From NCBI RefSeq assembly GCF_001562255.1, contig NZ_CP014301.1, positions 1,116,001-1,180,000 on the forward strand: a DNA stretch of 64,000 nt. Reading direction: 5' to 3'. Of the stretch, positions 1-8,134 are shown piece by piece. Below the pieces are notes generated by a model. That model made no database searches, was not told the origin of the DNA, and saw nothing but the letters and a program-made list of their open reading frames with translations. The stretch comes from Bosea sp. PAMC 26642. GTDB taxonomy: Bacteria; Pseudomonadota; Alphaproteobacteria; Rhizobiales; Beijerinckiaceae. The translations under genes and the position numbers were made by a program. Within the stretch, counting starts at the first letter, position 1; every line of letters starts with the position of its first letter.

Positions 1-1263
1 ATTTCCACGCTGGCACTGGTTGCCGGCCTTGCCGCAGGCAGTGTCGCGCAGGCGCAGACCACCGTGCGGATGACTTGGTACTCCGACGGCAATGAAGGCG
101 AGGTCGTCGCCGATCTGCTCAAGCGCTTCGAGGCGCAGAACAAGGACATCAAGGTCGTGCTCGACCAGGTGCCCTACAAGGCGATCACAGAAAACCTGCC
201 GGTTCAGCTGGCCTCAGGGCAGGGCCCCGACATCGCCCGCGTCGTCGATCTCGGCGGGATCGCGCGCTATGCGCTGGATCTGCGGCCCTATCTCAAGGAT
301 GCCGCCTATTGGGACGCCAATTTCGGCCCGTTCCTGCCCTGGATGCGGCCCGAGGGCGACACCAAGGCCATCCCGGGCTTTATGACGCAGCTCACGGTGA
401 CGGGACCGCTCGTCAACAAGACGCTGTTCGAGCAGGCCGGCATCGCCATGCCGGGCGCGAAGGCGACCTGGGAGGATTGGGCCAAGGCGACCAAGGAGGT
501 CGCCGCCAAGGTGAAGGCGCCGTTCCCGATCGCCATGGACCGCTCGGGCCACCGCTTCTTCGGGCTCGCGATCTCGCAGGGCGCCAAGCTCTTCAACGAG
601 AAGGGCGAACCCGCCGTCATCGACGAGGGCTTCAAGCGCGCAGCGCAGCTCGTCTACGACTGGCACAAGAGCGGCGTCATGGCCAAGGAACTCTGGGGCT
701 CGGTCTCGGGCGCGGCCTATCGCGGCGCCAATGACGAGTTCAAGAACGCCCAGGTCGCGCTCTACATGTCGGGCTCCTGGCAGACCGCACAGTTCGACAA
801 GACCATCGGCAACGCCTTCGATTGGGTCGCGGTGCCGACACCTTGCGGTCCCGCCGCCTGCACCGCCATGCCGGGCGGTGCAGGGCTCGTCGCGATCAAG
901 ACGACCAAGAACCCCGAGGCCGTCGCCAAGGTGATGGAGTATCTTGCCAGCGAGCCGGTGCTGAGCGAGTTCTACAGCCGCTCGCTGTTCGTGCCCGGCC
1001 ATCTCGGCATCGCCGCCAAGGGGCTCGACTACAAGGATGGAAGCCCGCTGGCGAAGGCCGCGCTCAAAGTCTTTTCCGAGCAGGTCGCGACCATCTCGCC
1101 CGTCGCCTACAAGCTGCAGGGCTATGTCAACAACCGCATCATCTTCAATGCGGTGATCAGCCGTGTCGGCCAGGCGATCTCGGGCGAGACCACCCTGGAC
1201 GAGGCCTATCAGCGCATCGCCTCCGACATCACCCAGCAGATCGCCGAGCGCGACAAGAAATAA
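1..1263 (+). CDS. Sugar ABC transporter substrate-binding protein (5' end outside window)
   Basis: Periplasmic sugar-binding protein of an ABC importer (extracellular solute-binding family 1). The reading frame is open from base 1, and its first residues are the hydrophobic core of a signal peptide ending in an AQA-type cleavage site near residue 18, so only the extreme N-terminus is missing. The GTG at 64 is therefore an internal codon and not the start. The mature part opens with VRMTWYSDGNEGEVV and carries the usual binding-protein pattern (ASGQGPDIARV near residue 75, YMSGSW near 255). It is followed after 4 bp by two permease genes, an ATPase and a GH31 glycosidase, which suggests an alpha-glucoside or similar oligosaccharide. 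The exact ligand cannot be read from sequence. Confidence 0.9.
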   Translation: MSTLALVAGLAAGSVAQAQTTVRMTWYSDGNEGEVVADLLKRFEAQNKDIKVVLDQVPYKAITENLPVQLASGQGPDIARVVDLGGIARYALDLRPYLKDAAYWDANFGPFLPWMRPEGDTKAIPGFMTQLTVTGPLVNKTLFEQAGIAMPGAKATWEDWAKATKEVAAKVKAPFPIAMDRSGHRFFGLAISQGAKLFNEKGEPAVIDEGFKRAAQLVYDWHKSGVMAKELWGSVSGAAYRGANDEFKNAQVALYMSGSWQTAQFDKTIGNAFDWVAVPTPCGPAACTAMPGGAGLVAIKTTKNPEAVAKVMEYLASEPVLSEFYSRSLFVPGHLGIAAKGLDYKDGSPLAKAALKVFSEQVATISPVAYKLQGYVNNRIIFNAVISRVGQAISGETTLDEAYQRIASDITQQIAERDKK

Positions 1264-1267
1264 TCGC

Positions 1268-2278
1268 GTGCCGGCCGCTCCCAGCACACCGCGCCGCAGC
1301 GCGGCGGCCCTTGCGGCCGCCCCGCTTGCCGGACTCATGCGCCTCGTCGACTGGCCGATGCGCGGGCTGCAGCGGCTCCTCGGCGAGCGGCGGATGGCCT
1401 ACGTCTTCCTGCTGCCGAACCTCGTCTTCTTCGGCCTGTTCGTCTTCGTACCGCTGATCATCAACGTGGTGTTCTCGGTGACGGGCGGGGCGGCGCTGTT
1501 CCCTTCCCAGAGGCCGTTCGTCGGCGCGGGGCAGTATGCCTACCTCTTCGACTGCGGCTCCTGGCTCGATCCCGGCTCCTGCCGCGAGGACCATTTCTGG
1601 CGTGGCGTCGCCAACACGGCGAAGTTCACGGTTTTCCAGGTCGTGGCGATGGTGCTGTTCTCGCTGGTGACGGCGGTGGTGCTGAACATGAAGATCCGCG
1701 GTCGCGGTTTCTTCCGGGCGGTCTATTTCTTCCCAGTCCTTCTCTCGCCAGTTGTCGTGGCGCTGATCTGGAAATGGATCCTGCAGCGCGACGGCCTGCT
1801 CAATGCCGGCATCACTTCGCTCGGCGGCGAGAAGATCCTGTTCTTCATCGACCCGGGCTGGGCGATGTTCTGGGCCGTCTTCGTCTCGATCTGGGCCCAT
1901 ATGGGCTTCTACACGCTGATCCTGCTCGCGGGCCTCCAGGCCATTCCAGCCGATCTCTACGAGGCCGCCGAGATGGATGCGACGCCGCGCTGGCGCGCCT
2001 TCCGCCGCATCACCTTGCCGCTGCTCTGGCCCAACATGGTCGTGGTGGTCGTGCTGGCTCTGATCAAGGGCGTGCAGACCTTCGACGAGGTCTTCGTGTT
2101 GACCGGCGGTGGGCCCGGCACGGCGACGCTGATGGTGGTGCAGTACATCTACGAGACGGCCTTCTCCAATCAGGTGCAGAATTTCGGCCTCGCGGCGGCG
2201 GCTTCCGTCGTGCTCGGCGTGGTGTTGTTCGCGCTGACGCTGGCGCAACTCGCCGCCGGCCGGAGGAAGGGCGCATGA
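1268..2278 (+). CDS. Sugar ABC transporter permease, MalF/UgpA type
   Basis: Inner-membrane permease of the carbohydrate importer, 336 aa from the GTG at 1268. This start lies 4 bp after the binding-protein stop. An ATG at 1337 is the alternative, and the longer frame reaching back to 1163 would overlap the upstream gene. The hydrophobic segment MAYVFLLPNLVFFGLFVFVP is the first membrane helix. A cytoplasmic EAA loop (YEAAEMDATPRWRAFRRITL, near residue 235) contacts the ATPase. The 3' end overlaps the next permease by ATGA, so the two are probably translationally coupled. The family assignment is firm. The substrate is only inferred from the GH31 gene downstream. Confidence 0.9.
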   Translation: MPAAPSTPRRSAAALAAAPLAGLMRLVDWPMRGLQRLLGERRMAYVFLLPNLVFFGLFVFVPLIINVVFSVTGGAALFPSQRPFVGAGQYAYLFDCGSWLDPGSCREDHFWRGVANTAKFTVFQVVAMVLFSLVTAVVLNMKIRGRGFFRAVYFFPVLLSPVVVALIWKWILQRDGLLNAGITSLGGEKILFFIDPGWAMFWAVFVSIWAHMGFYTLILLAGLQAIPADLYEAAEMDATPRWRAFRRITLPLLWPNMVVVVVLALIKGVQTFDEVFVLTGGGPGTATLMVVQYIYETAFSNQVQNFGLAAAASVVLGVVLFALTLAQLAAGRRKGA

Positions 2279-3327
2279 CCGGCGTCGCGACCCTCATCAA
2301 AGCGCGCCGCAAGGCCGGACGCTGGCACTGGACCGATGTTGCGGCCTACGCCTATCTCGCCTTCGGCGTCGTGCTGATGTTCGGCCCCGTGGCCTGGCTC
2401 ATGCTGTCCTCGTTCAAGACACAGGCCGGTCTGCTCGAATTCCCGCCCTCGCTGCTGCCCATGTCGCAGCAGGAGGTCACGGTGGCCGGCTATCCCCAGC
2501 GGCTGCCGCTCTTCGAGGTCACGATGGAGGACGGCGCGAAGCGCGTTCTTGCGCAGGTCAGGCGCATCGGCATCCAGGCGCAGATGGTCGATCCGGCCAA
2601 TCCGGGCGAGACGATCCGCGTGCCGATCGACAAGCGGACGCCCGTGCGCGGGTTCAAGCTCGCGACAGAAAATTACACCGAGCCGCTGGAGCGCTTCGCC
2701 TTCACCCGCTTCCTCGGCAATTCGGTGTTCGTAACCGTAGTCGCGACGCTGATCACGCTGATGATCAACTCGATGGCGGCCTATGCGCTCTCGATCTACG
2801 AGTTCCGCGGCAAGAACACCGCGATGCTGATGGTGATCGGCACATTGATGATCCCGATCACCATTATCCTCGTGCCGGCCTATCTCGTGATCACGTATCT
2901 GGGGCTGGTGAACTCGCTCTGGGCCGTGATCCTGCCGGGTGCGGCGACGCCGACCGGCGTCTTCCTCCTGCGGCAATACATGCTGACCCTGCCGCGCGAC
3001 CTGATCGAGGCCGCGCGCATGGACAAGGCCTCGGAATGGCAGATCTACTGGCGGATCGTCATGCCGCTCGCCATGCCGGCGCTCGCGGTGCTGGCGATCT
3101 TCTCGATCATGTGGCGCTGGAACGAGTTCCTCTGGCCGCTCGCGGTACTGACCAAGACCGAGTCCTACACGCTGCAGATCGGCCTCAACGCCTTCCAGGG
3201 CGAGTTGCAGACGCAGTGGCATTACCTGCTGGCGATGACGGTGGTGACGCTGCTGCCTGTCGCGCTGGTTTTCGTCTTCCTGCAACGCTTCATCACGACC
3301 GGTATCGCAAATACAGGAATGAAATGA
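2275..3327 (+). CDS. Sugar ABC transporter permease, MalG type with enlarged periplasmic loop
   Basis: Second permease of the sugar importer, 350 aa. The start ATG at 2275 overlaps the previous stop and has a strong GGAGG 8-13 bases upstream. Helix 1 (about residues 24-46) is followed by a long hydrophilic stretch to about residue 145 before the remaining helices. The EAA loop [20 protein letters not shown] is intact. MalG-type proteins are usually about 280-300 aa, and the additional length sits in this first periplasmic loop. Such a loop could contact the binding protein or the substrate, but that is inference. The operon continues with the ATPase 16 bp downstream. Confidence 0.9.
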   Translation: MTGVATLIKARRKAGRWHWTDVAAYAYLAFGVVLMFGPVAWLMLSSFKTQAGLLEFPPSLLPMSQQEVTVAGYPQRLPLFEVTMEDGAKRVLAQVRRIGIQAQMVDPANPGETIRVPIDKRTPVRGFKLATENYTEPLERFAFTRFLGNSVFVTVVATLITLMINSMAAYALSIYEFRGKNTAMLMVIGTLMIPITIILVPAYLVITYLGLVNSLWAVILPGAATPTGVFLLRQYMLTLPRDLIEAARMDKASEWQIYWRIVMPLAMPALAVLAIFSIMWRWNEFLWPLAVLTKTESYTLQIGLNAFQGELQTQWHYLLAMTVVTLLPVALVFVFLQRFITTGIANTGMK

Positions 3328-3343
3328 CCGAAACGGATCTCTC

Positions 3344-4426
3344 ATGGCGCAACTAACGCTCAGCGGCATCCGCAAATCCTTCGGCGCAACGACCGTGATC
3401 CACGGCGTCGATCTCGCCGTCGCCGATGGCGAATTCGTCGTCTTCGTCGGCCCCTCGGGATGTGGGAAATCGACGCTGCTGCGCATCATCGCAGGACTGG
3501 AGGACGTCACCTCCGGCGGCATCGCAATCGACGGGCAGGACGTGACCGGGCTGCCGGCCTCCGAGCGCGGGCTCGCGATGGTGTTCCAGTCCTACGCGCT
3601 CTATCCGCATATGAGCGTCTACGCCAATATGGCCTTCGCGCTGGAGAATATGGGGCTGAAGAAGCCCGACATCGACGCGCGCGTGCGCCGCGCCGCGACG
3701 ATGCTGCGCCTGACCGATTATCTCGACCGCAAGCCGAAAGCCCTCTCGGGCGGCCAGCGCCAGCGCGTCGCGATCGGGCGCGCCATCGTGCGCGACCCGA
3801 AAATCTTCCTGTTCGACGAGCCCTTGTCGAATCTCGACGCGGAGCTGCGCGTCGCGACCCGCAAGGAACTTGCCGGGCTCCACGCCGAACTCGGCGGCAC
3901 GATGATCTACGTCACCCACGATCAGGTCGAAGCGATGACGCTGGCTGACCGGATCGTGGTTCTGCAGGGCGGCCGGATCGAGCAGATCGGCACGCCGCTG
4001 GAACTCTACAATGCGCCCGATAACCTCTTCGTCGCCGGCTTCATCGGCTCGCCCCGGATGAACCTGCTGCCGGCGACGATGGCTGGCCCCGGCGCCGTCG
4101 CATTGGGCAAGGATGAGACTATGATGGACACCGGCATCGCCGCGGCGCTTCCGCAGGGGGCGGCGATCACGCTCGGCATCCGACCCGAACATATCGTGCT
4201 GGCCGGCGCCGGCGAGCCGGGGCTCGCCATGACGATCGAACTCGTCGAGCGGCTCGGAGGCGAAAGCTATCTCTACGGCTCCGTGCCCGGCCTGCCGCAG
4301 ATCACGGTCAGGCTCGACGGCCAGACGGCCCATGGTCGCGGCGACAACGTCGCCCTGCGCTTCGACCCTGGTCATCTGCATCTCTTCGACGAGGCTGGGC
4401 TGGTGATCCGCCCCGCGCTTGTCTGA
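3344..4426 (+). CDS. Sugar ABC transporter ATP-binding protein, MalK/UgpC type
   Basis: Cytoplasmic ATPase that powers the sugar importer, 360 aa, a normal length for the MalK/UgpC family. Walker [12 protein letters not shown] is near residue 37, the Q-loop region is [11 protein letters not shown], the signature [14 protein letters not shown] is near residue 134, and Walker [12 protein letters not shown] follows. The H-loop is [11 protein letters not shown]. The C-terminal third (from about residue 240) is the TOBE/OB regulatory domain, with GIRPEHI typical of ATPases that serve sugar systems and are sometimes shared between them. It lies between the permease genes and the GH31 gene on the same strand. 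Confidence 0.93.
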   Translation: MAQLTLSGIRKSFGATTVIHGVDLAVADGEFVVFVGPSGCGKSTLLRIIAGLEDVTSGGIAIDGQDVTGLPASERGLAMVFQSYALYPHMSVYANMAFALENMGLKKPDIDARVRRAATMLRLTDYLDRKPKALSGGQRQRVAIGRAIVRDPKIFLFDEPLSNLDAELRVATRKELAGLHAELGGTMIYVTHDQVEAMTLADRIVVLQGGRIEQIGTPLELYNAPDNLFVAGFIGSPRMNLLPATMAGPGAVALGKDETMMDTGIAAALPQGAAITLGIRPEHIVLAGAGEPGLAMTIELVERLGGESYLYGSVPGLPQITVRLDGQTAHGRGDNVALRFDPGHLHLFDEAGLVIRPALV

Positions 4427-4468
4427 GCACATCCTCACTATCGTCCATCGCTCCGGAGCACGCCTGAG

Positions 4469-6754
4469 ATGAAAGCCCTGACGCAAGGCCGCTATGCCGG
4501 CCGCGACGGACAAGCCGCCCTGTTCGACCTGGGCCATGGCGCGACCCTCGTCGTGCGCATCCTGGAGGGCGATATCGGCCGCGTCACCCTGCGCCGCGAG
4601 GGCGGCTACCGGCTCGATCGCGGCTGGTCGATCGCGCCAGGCGGGCTCGAGCCTGCCTATGAAGGCCGTCCGCGCGATGATCTTTCCGGGTTCGCCTGCC
4701 CGGCGGCCACGGTCACCGAAGCCGACGGCAAGGTCGTGCTCGCCGCCGCCGGCCTGTCGGCCGAAGTCACGCTCGCGCCTTTCGGCATTGCCTGGCGCCG
4801 CGACGGCGAAGCCGAGCCCTTCCTGCGCGACCGGACGACCCAGGCCTATCTGATCTCGAACAAGACCCATGCGGTCGCCCACTACATGGAGCGCGGCTAC
4901 ACCGAGCGGCATTACGGGCTCGGTGACAAGGCTGGCCCGCTCGACCGCACCGGCCGGCGCTTTGCGATCGACGCCGTCGATCCGTGCGGCTTCGATGCCG
5001 AGCTCAGCGACCCGCTCTACAAGATGCTGCCCTTCTTCATCGTCGATGGGCCCAGGGGCGCGCATGGCGTGTTCTACGACAACCTCGCCACCGGCAGCGT
5101 CGATCTCGGCTGCACGCTCGACAACTACCACGGGCTCTTCCGTTCCTGGCGCGGCGATGACGGCGATCTCGACTACTACGTGATGGCGGGGCCATCGGTG
5201 CCCGAGGTGGTGCGACGCTTCTCCTGGCTCACCGGCGGGCAGGCCTTCGCGCCGCGCTGGTCCTTCGGCTTCGGCTGCACCTCGATGGCGATCGCCGACG
5301 CGCCCGATGCCGATGCCCGCATCAGCGATTTCGTCGCAAAATGCCGCGAGCACGAAATTCCCTGCGACAGCTTCCATTTCGGTTCGGGCTATACCCAGAT
5401 CGGCAATCGCCGCTACGCCTTCAACTGGAACCGCGACAAATTCCCCGATCCGGCCGCGACCATGGCGCGGCTGAAGGCAGCGGGCCTGCAGCCGGTCGCC
5501 AATCTGAAGCCCTGCCTGCTCGACGACCATCCGCGCCTGCAGGAGGCGCTCGATGGCGGCTTTCTTGTGCAGGACGGCGACACGGGCAAACCCGCCGTCG
5601 CGCAGTTCTGGGACGGGCTCGGTTTCCATCTCGACTACACCAACCCCAAGGGCAGGGCCTGGTGGCGCGACGGCATCGAGACCGCGCTGCTCGACTACGG
5701 CTTCACGACGGTCTGGAACGACAACAACGAATACGAGATCTGGGACGAGGACGCTGTTTGCGCGGGCGACGGCCGCCCGTTTCCTCAAAGCCTGGCGCGG
5801 CCGGCCCAGGCGCTGCTGATGACAAAACTCTCCTATGAGGCGCAAGCCGCGCGCGAGCCCGGCAAGCGCCAGTACTCGGTGACGCGCGGTGGCTGCGCCG
5901 GCATCTCGCGCTATGCCCAGACCTGGTCGGGCGACAACGAGACGGCCTGGAAGACGCTGCGCTTCAACCTGACGCAAGGCCTCAACATGAGCCTGTCGGG
6001 GATGTTCAGCATCGGTCACGACGTCGGCGGCTTCCATGGGCCGACGCCGGGCCCCGAGCTGTTCTGCCGCTTCAACGAGTTCTGCGCCTTGTGGCCGCGC
6101 ATGATCATGAACTCCTGGAACGACGACGGCGTCGTCAATCTGCCCTGGATGCACCCCGAGGTGATCCCGCAGGTGCGCGAGGCTATTTCGCTGCGATACC
6201 GGCTGATGCCTTATCTCTACACACAGATGTGGCGCGCCAGCCGCGACAACGAACCGGCAGTGCGGCCGCTCTTCTATGATTTCCCCGACGATCCGGCCGT
6301 TGCGGCCATCGACGACGCCTTCATGTTGGGGCCTGATCTGCTGGTCGCGCCTGTGCTGGAGGAAGGCGCGACGCAGCGCAGCGTCGTTTTGCCCGCCAAT
6401 CCCGGCGGCTGGTACGACTGGCATAGCCGCCGTCATTTTCCGCAGGGCGGCCGCGTCACCGTCGAGGCGCCTTTGGGGCGGCTTCCCGTCTTCGTCCGCT
6501 CAGGCGCGATCATCCCGGTCGGCGATCCGATGGGTCAGGAGGATCTGCGCGAAGTTCTGGTCTTCGGACCTCCCGCTGCCGCCAAGGGCGAACTCTACGA
6601 GGATGACGGCGATACGGGCGCCTGGCGTGAAGGGCAGGGGCTGGTCATACGGTTTTCGATGAAGGCTGGCGAACTTGCCGCCAGCAGCGAGGGCGCGCAT
6701 GTGCCGAGCTTCGGCAAGATCATGATCCGGACGCAGTGCGTCGAGCCGCACTGA
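4469..6754 (+). CDS. Glycoside hydrolase family 31 (alpha-glucosidase/alpha-xylosidase type)
   Basis: Retaining alpha-glycosidase, 761 aa, no signal peptide, so it should act in the cytoplasm on sugars brought in by the preceding ABC importer. Order of parts: N-terminal beta-sandwich, (beta/alpha)8 barrel from about residue 260, C-terminal beta domains. The nucleophile region is TVWNDNNEYEIW near residue 417, where the family more often has WxDMNE. The acid/base Asp lies in TWSGDNETAW near residue 486. A GGAG sits 10 bases before the ATG. The gene is separated from the ATPase by only 42 bp and should be in the same operon. Substrate (alpha-glucoside or alpha-xyloside) is not determinable from sequence. 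Confidence 0.9.
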   Translation: MKALTQGRYAGRDGQAALFDLGHGATLVVRILEGDIGRVTLRREGGYRLDRGWSIAPGGLEPAYEGRPRDDLSGFACPAATVTEADGKVVLAAAGLSAEVTLAPFGIAWRRDGEAEPFLRDRTTQAYLISNKTHAVAHYMERGYTERHYGLGDKAGPLDRTGRRFAIDAVDPCGFDAELSDPLYKMLPFFIVDGPRGAHGVFYDNLATGSVDLGCTLDNYHGLFRSWRGDDGDLDYYVMAGPSVPEVVRRFSWLTGGQAFAPRWSFGFGCTSMAIADAPDADARISDFVAKCREHEIPCDSFHFGSGYTQIGNRRYAFNWNRDKFPDPAATMARLKAAGLQPVANLKPCLLDDHPRLQEALDGGFLVQDGDTGKPAVAQFWDGLGFHLDYTNPKGRAWWRDGIETALLDYGFTTVWNDNNEYEIWDEDAVCAGDGRPFPQSLARPAQALLMTKLSYEAQAAREPGKRQYSVTRGGCAGISRYAQTWSGDNETAWKTLRFNLTQGLNMSLSGMFSIGHDVGGFHGPTPGPELFCRFNEFCALWPRMIMNSWNDDGVVNLPWMHPEVIPQVREAISLRYRLMPYLYTQMWRASRDNEPAVRPLFYDFPDDPAVAAIDDAFMLGPDLLVAPVLEEGATQRSVVLPANPGGWYDWHSRRHFPQGGRVTVEAPLGRLPVFVRSGAIIPVGDPMGQEDLREVLVFGPPAAAKGELYEDDGDTGAWREGQGLVIRFSMKAGELAASSEGAHVPSFGKIMIRTQCVEPH

Positions 6755-6880
6755 GAACGCCCGACCAGCGATGTCCTGCGAATGCGCGAAGGGCGCGCAG
6801 AATACAGCCGCAGGTCCGGCTCGACGCATTCCATATGGCCTGCTTCGACGGCCGGATACTGCTGGCGGATAAGTCCCCGC

Positions 6881-7468
6881 TCAGTATTTCTGGAAGTGGA
6901 AGGCTTCGGCGAAGGTCAGCTCGACCATGTCGCCGCGCCTCAGACGCCTGAGATCGTTCTGGATGACAGGATCGGACACCGTATGGGTCCGCGGCCCAGC
7001 CGGCCCGACATAATTCACGACGCGGGTCGCCGGATTGAAATTCTCGAAGCGCGCCGTCAGCGTCAGCGACCGCACGACAAACTTGTCCGGCAAGTTCTGG
7101 AAGGATGGATCGCTGGTGGTCTCCGTATAGATGACGCTCGGCTGGGCGCCCTTGCGAGCCCGTCTGGCCCCGAGGACGACCCCTTCCACGCGCCGAATCT
7201 CGACCCGGTCACCTGCGTTGATGTTCTGGAGATTGCCGAACACCTCCGGCACCGCGACCTGCCACGTATTGCGGCCTTGACGGACGTGCACGATGCGCTC
7301 GGCGGGCTCCACGTCGACGATCTCGACATTCATCTGTTCGACTTCGACCGGGCCGACGCCAGCGACGATCACGGTTTGACTGGTCACCGTTGGGGAGGTC
7401 GCACATCCTGCCAATCCGGCGGCAAGCGAGACCGCGAGAATCATGCTCACCTGCTTCAGCATCAGCAT
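6881..7468 (-). CDS. Uncharacterised lipoprotein with internal duplication
   Basis: I do not recognise the family. The 195-aa product begins with a lipoprotein signal ending in the lipobox LAGC (Cys 22), so it should be membrane-anchored and face the periplasm. Residues about 44-91 and 132-184 resemble each other. Both run through a P-A-x-R-[IV]-V strand to a G-D-x-V-E-[IL] motif (ERIVHV...AGDRVEI and TRVVNY...RGDMVEL), so the mature protein looks like two copies of a small beta-rich unit. The start at 7468 is preceded by AGGAG at a good spacing; longer upstream starts run into the neighbouring gene. It follows a small secreted-protein gene by 31 bp, probably in one operon. Confidence 0.75.
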   Translation of the reverse strand: MLMLKQVSMILAVSLAAGLAGCATSPTVTSQTVIVAGVGPVEVEQMNVEIVDVEPAERIVHVRQGRNTWQVAVPEVFGNLQNINAGDRVEIRRVEGVVLGARRARKGAQPSVIYTETTSDPSFQNLPDKFVVRSLTLTARFENFNPATRVVNYVGPAGPRTHTVSDPVIQNDLRRLRRGDMVELTFAEAFHFQKY

Positions 7469-7499
7469 GGGAGTTCTCCTGGCTTCAAAGGCAGTTGTT

Positions 7500-7733
7500 T
7501 CAGTAGCGAACGGGCCGCCTGACCACCGCGCGCCTTGGGGCAACGACCACGGCTCTCGGGGTGACCACCACCGCCCGGGGCGCAGCGACCGGTCGGCGGA
7601 CCACGACTGCGCCGCCAGCGGAGACACAGCCGGCGCGAACGACACCGCGAGCGCAGACCACAGCACTCGCCTCTGTCGGAATGAGAGCCATTGCACTGCC
7701 TGCCAGGCAGAGCGCCATCAGCATTTTTGTCAT
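7500..7733 (-). CDS. Small secreted protein with PRAVVV repeats
   Basis: A 77-aa protein of unknown function. It has an N-terminal signal peptide (MTKMLMALCLAGSAMALIP, cleavage near ASA), then a two-cysteine segment (VVCARGVVRAGC) and a basic low-complexity tail built of repeated AVVV/PRAVVV/RRPV units. The ATG at 7733 is preceded by AGGGAG about 9 bases upstream; the open frame further upstream has no signal peptide. I recall similar short Cys-pair, Val/Arg-rich secreted proteins in Hyphomicrobiales, but know no function. It is the first gene of a probable pair with the lipoprotein. Confidence 0.6.
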   Translation of the reverse strand: MTKMLMALCLAGSAMALIPTEASAVVCARGVVRAGCVSAGGAVVVRRPVAAPRAVVVTPRAVVVAPRRAVVRRPVRY

Positions 7734-8134
7734 CGCCCGCTCCCTGTCGGCCATTCTCATATCGGCCGTTAGACGGAGGCTACACGCAATCGGCCTGTCT
7801 GTCCCTACGTTAAGAGCAAAAATTCTGTCCATGCGGAACGAGTTTATCGATCCCGCCATCATCGATGCGACGCTTCCGTTTCGTGCAACGATCCTCGCCG
7901 ATGCGCCGCATCGGGCGGTCCCGCAACTGGCTGCAACGATCGAGGATGTAAAGGTGGCGCCGCGAGAGCTTTCGGATACTGTCACGACGTCGGCAGATTT
8001 TAGGTCGGGTGGGAGTTTTGGGTAGCGCCGAGATCGATTGCAGCTGCAGGCTGTCATAAAACGTCTTGCCCATTCGTGGGAACCCTCCGCTGGCTCGCCC
8101 GTTCATGATCGAGCAAGAGCAAGGTGGTGGGCAG
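7734..8134. other. Divergent intergenic region before the glycogen/trehalose operon
   Basis: About 400 bp between the reverse-strand small-protein gene and glgE. Frames here lack coding character and I do not call a gene. The one clear signal is the EcfG-type promoter match at 8079-8103, listed separately. No terminator-like stem or tRNA is visible. Confidence 0.5.
8079..8103 (+). promoter_or_regulatory. Candidate EcfG (general stress sigma factor) promoter
   Basis: GGAAC (8079-8083), then 16 bases, then CGTT (8100-8103). This is an exact match to the -35/-10 pattern of the alphaproteobacterial stress sigma factor EcfG/RpoE2 (GGAAC-N18-TT). It points at glgE-treS-glgB, and trehalose genes are known members of this regulon in several Alphaproteobacteria. 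Transcription would start near 8110, downstream of the ATG at 8105, which bears on the choice of glgE start. Confidence 0.55.

Noticed and set aside
11..24. TGGCAC followed by TTGC at the window start
   Set aside because: The spacing is 3 instead of 5 bases and it is inside the signal-peptide codons.
3353..6436. Reverse-strand open frame of 1,027 codons over the ATPase and GH31 genes
   Set aside because: It is antisense to two clearly recognisable genes, has no recognisable domain, and its composition is what GC-rich codon bias leaves on the opposite strand.
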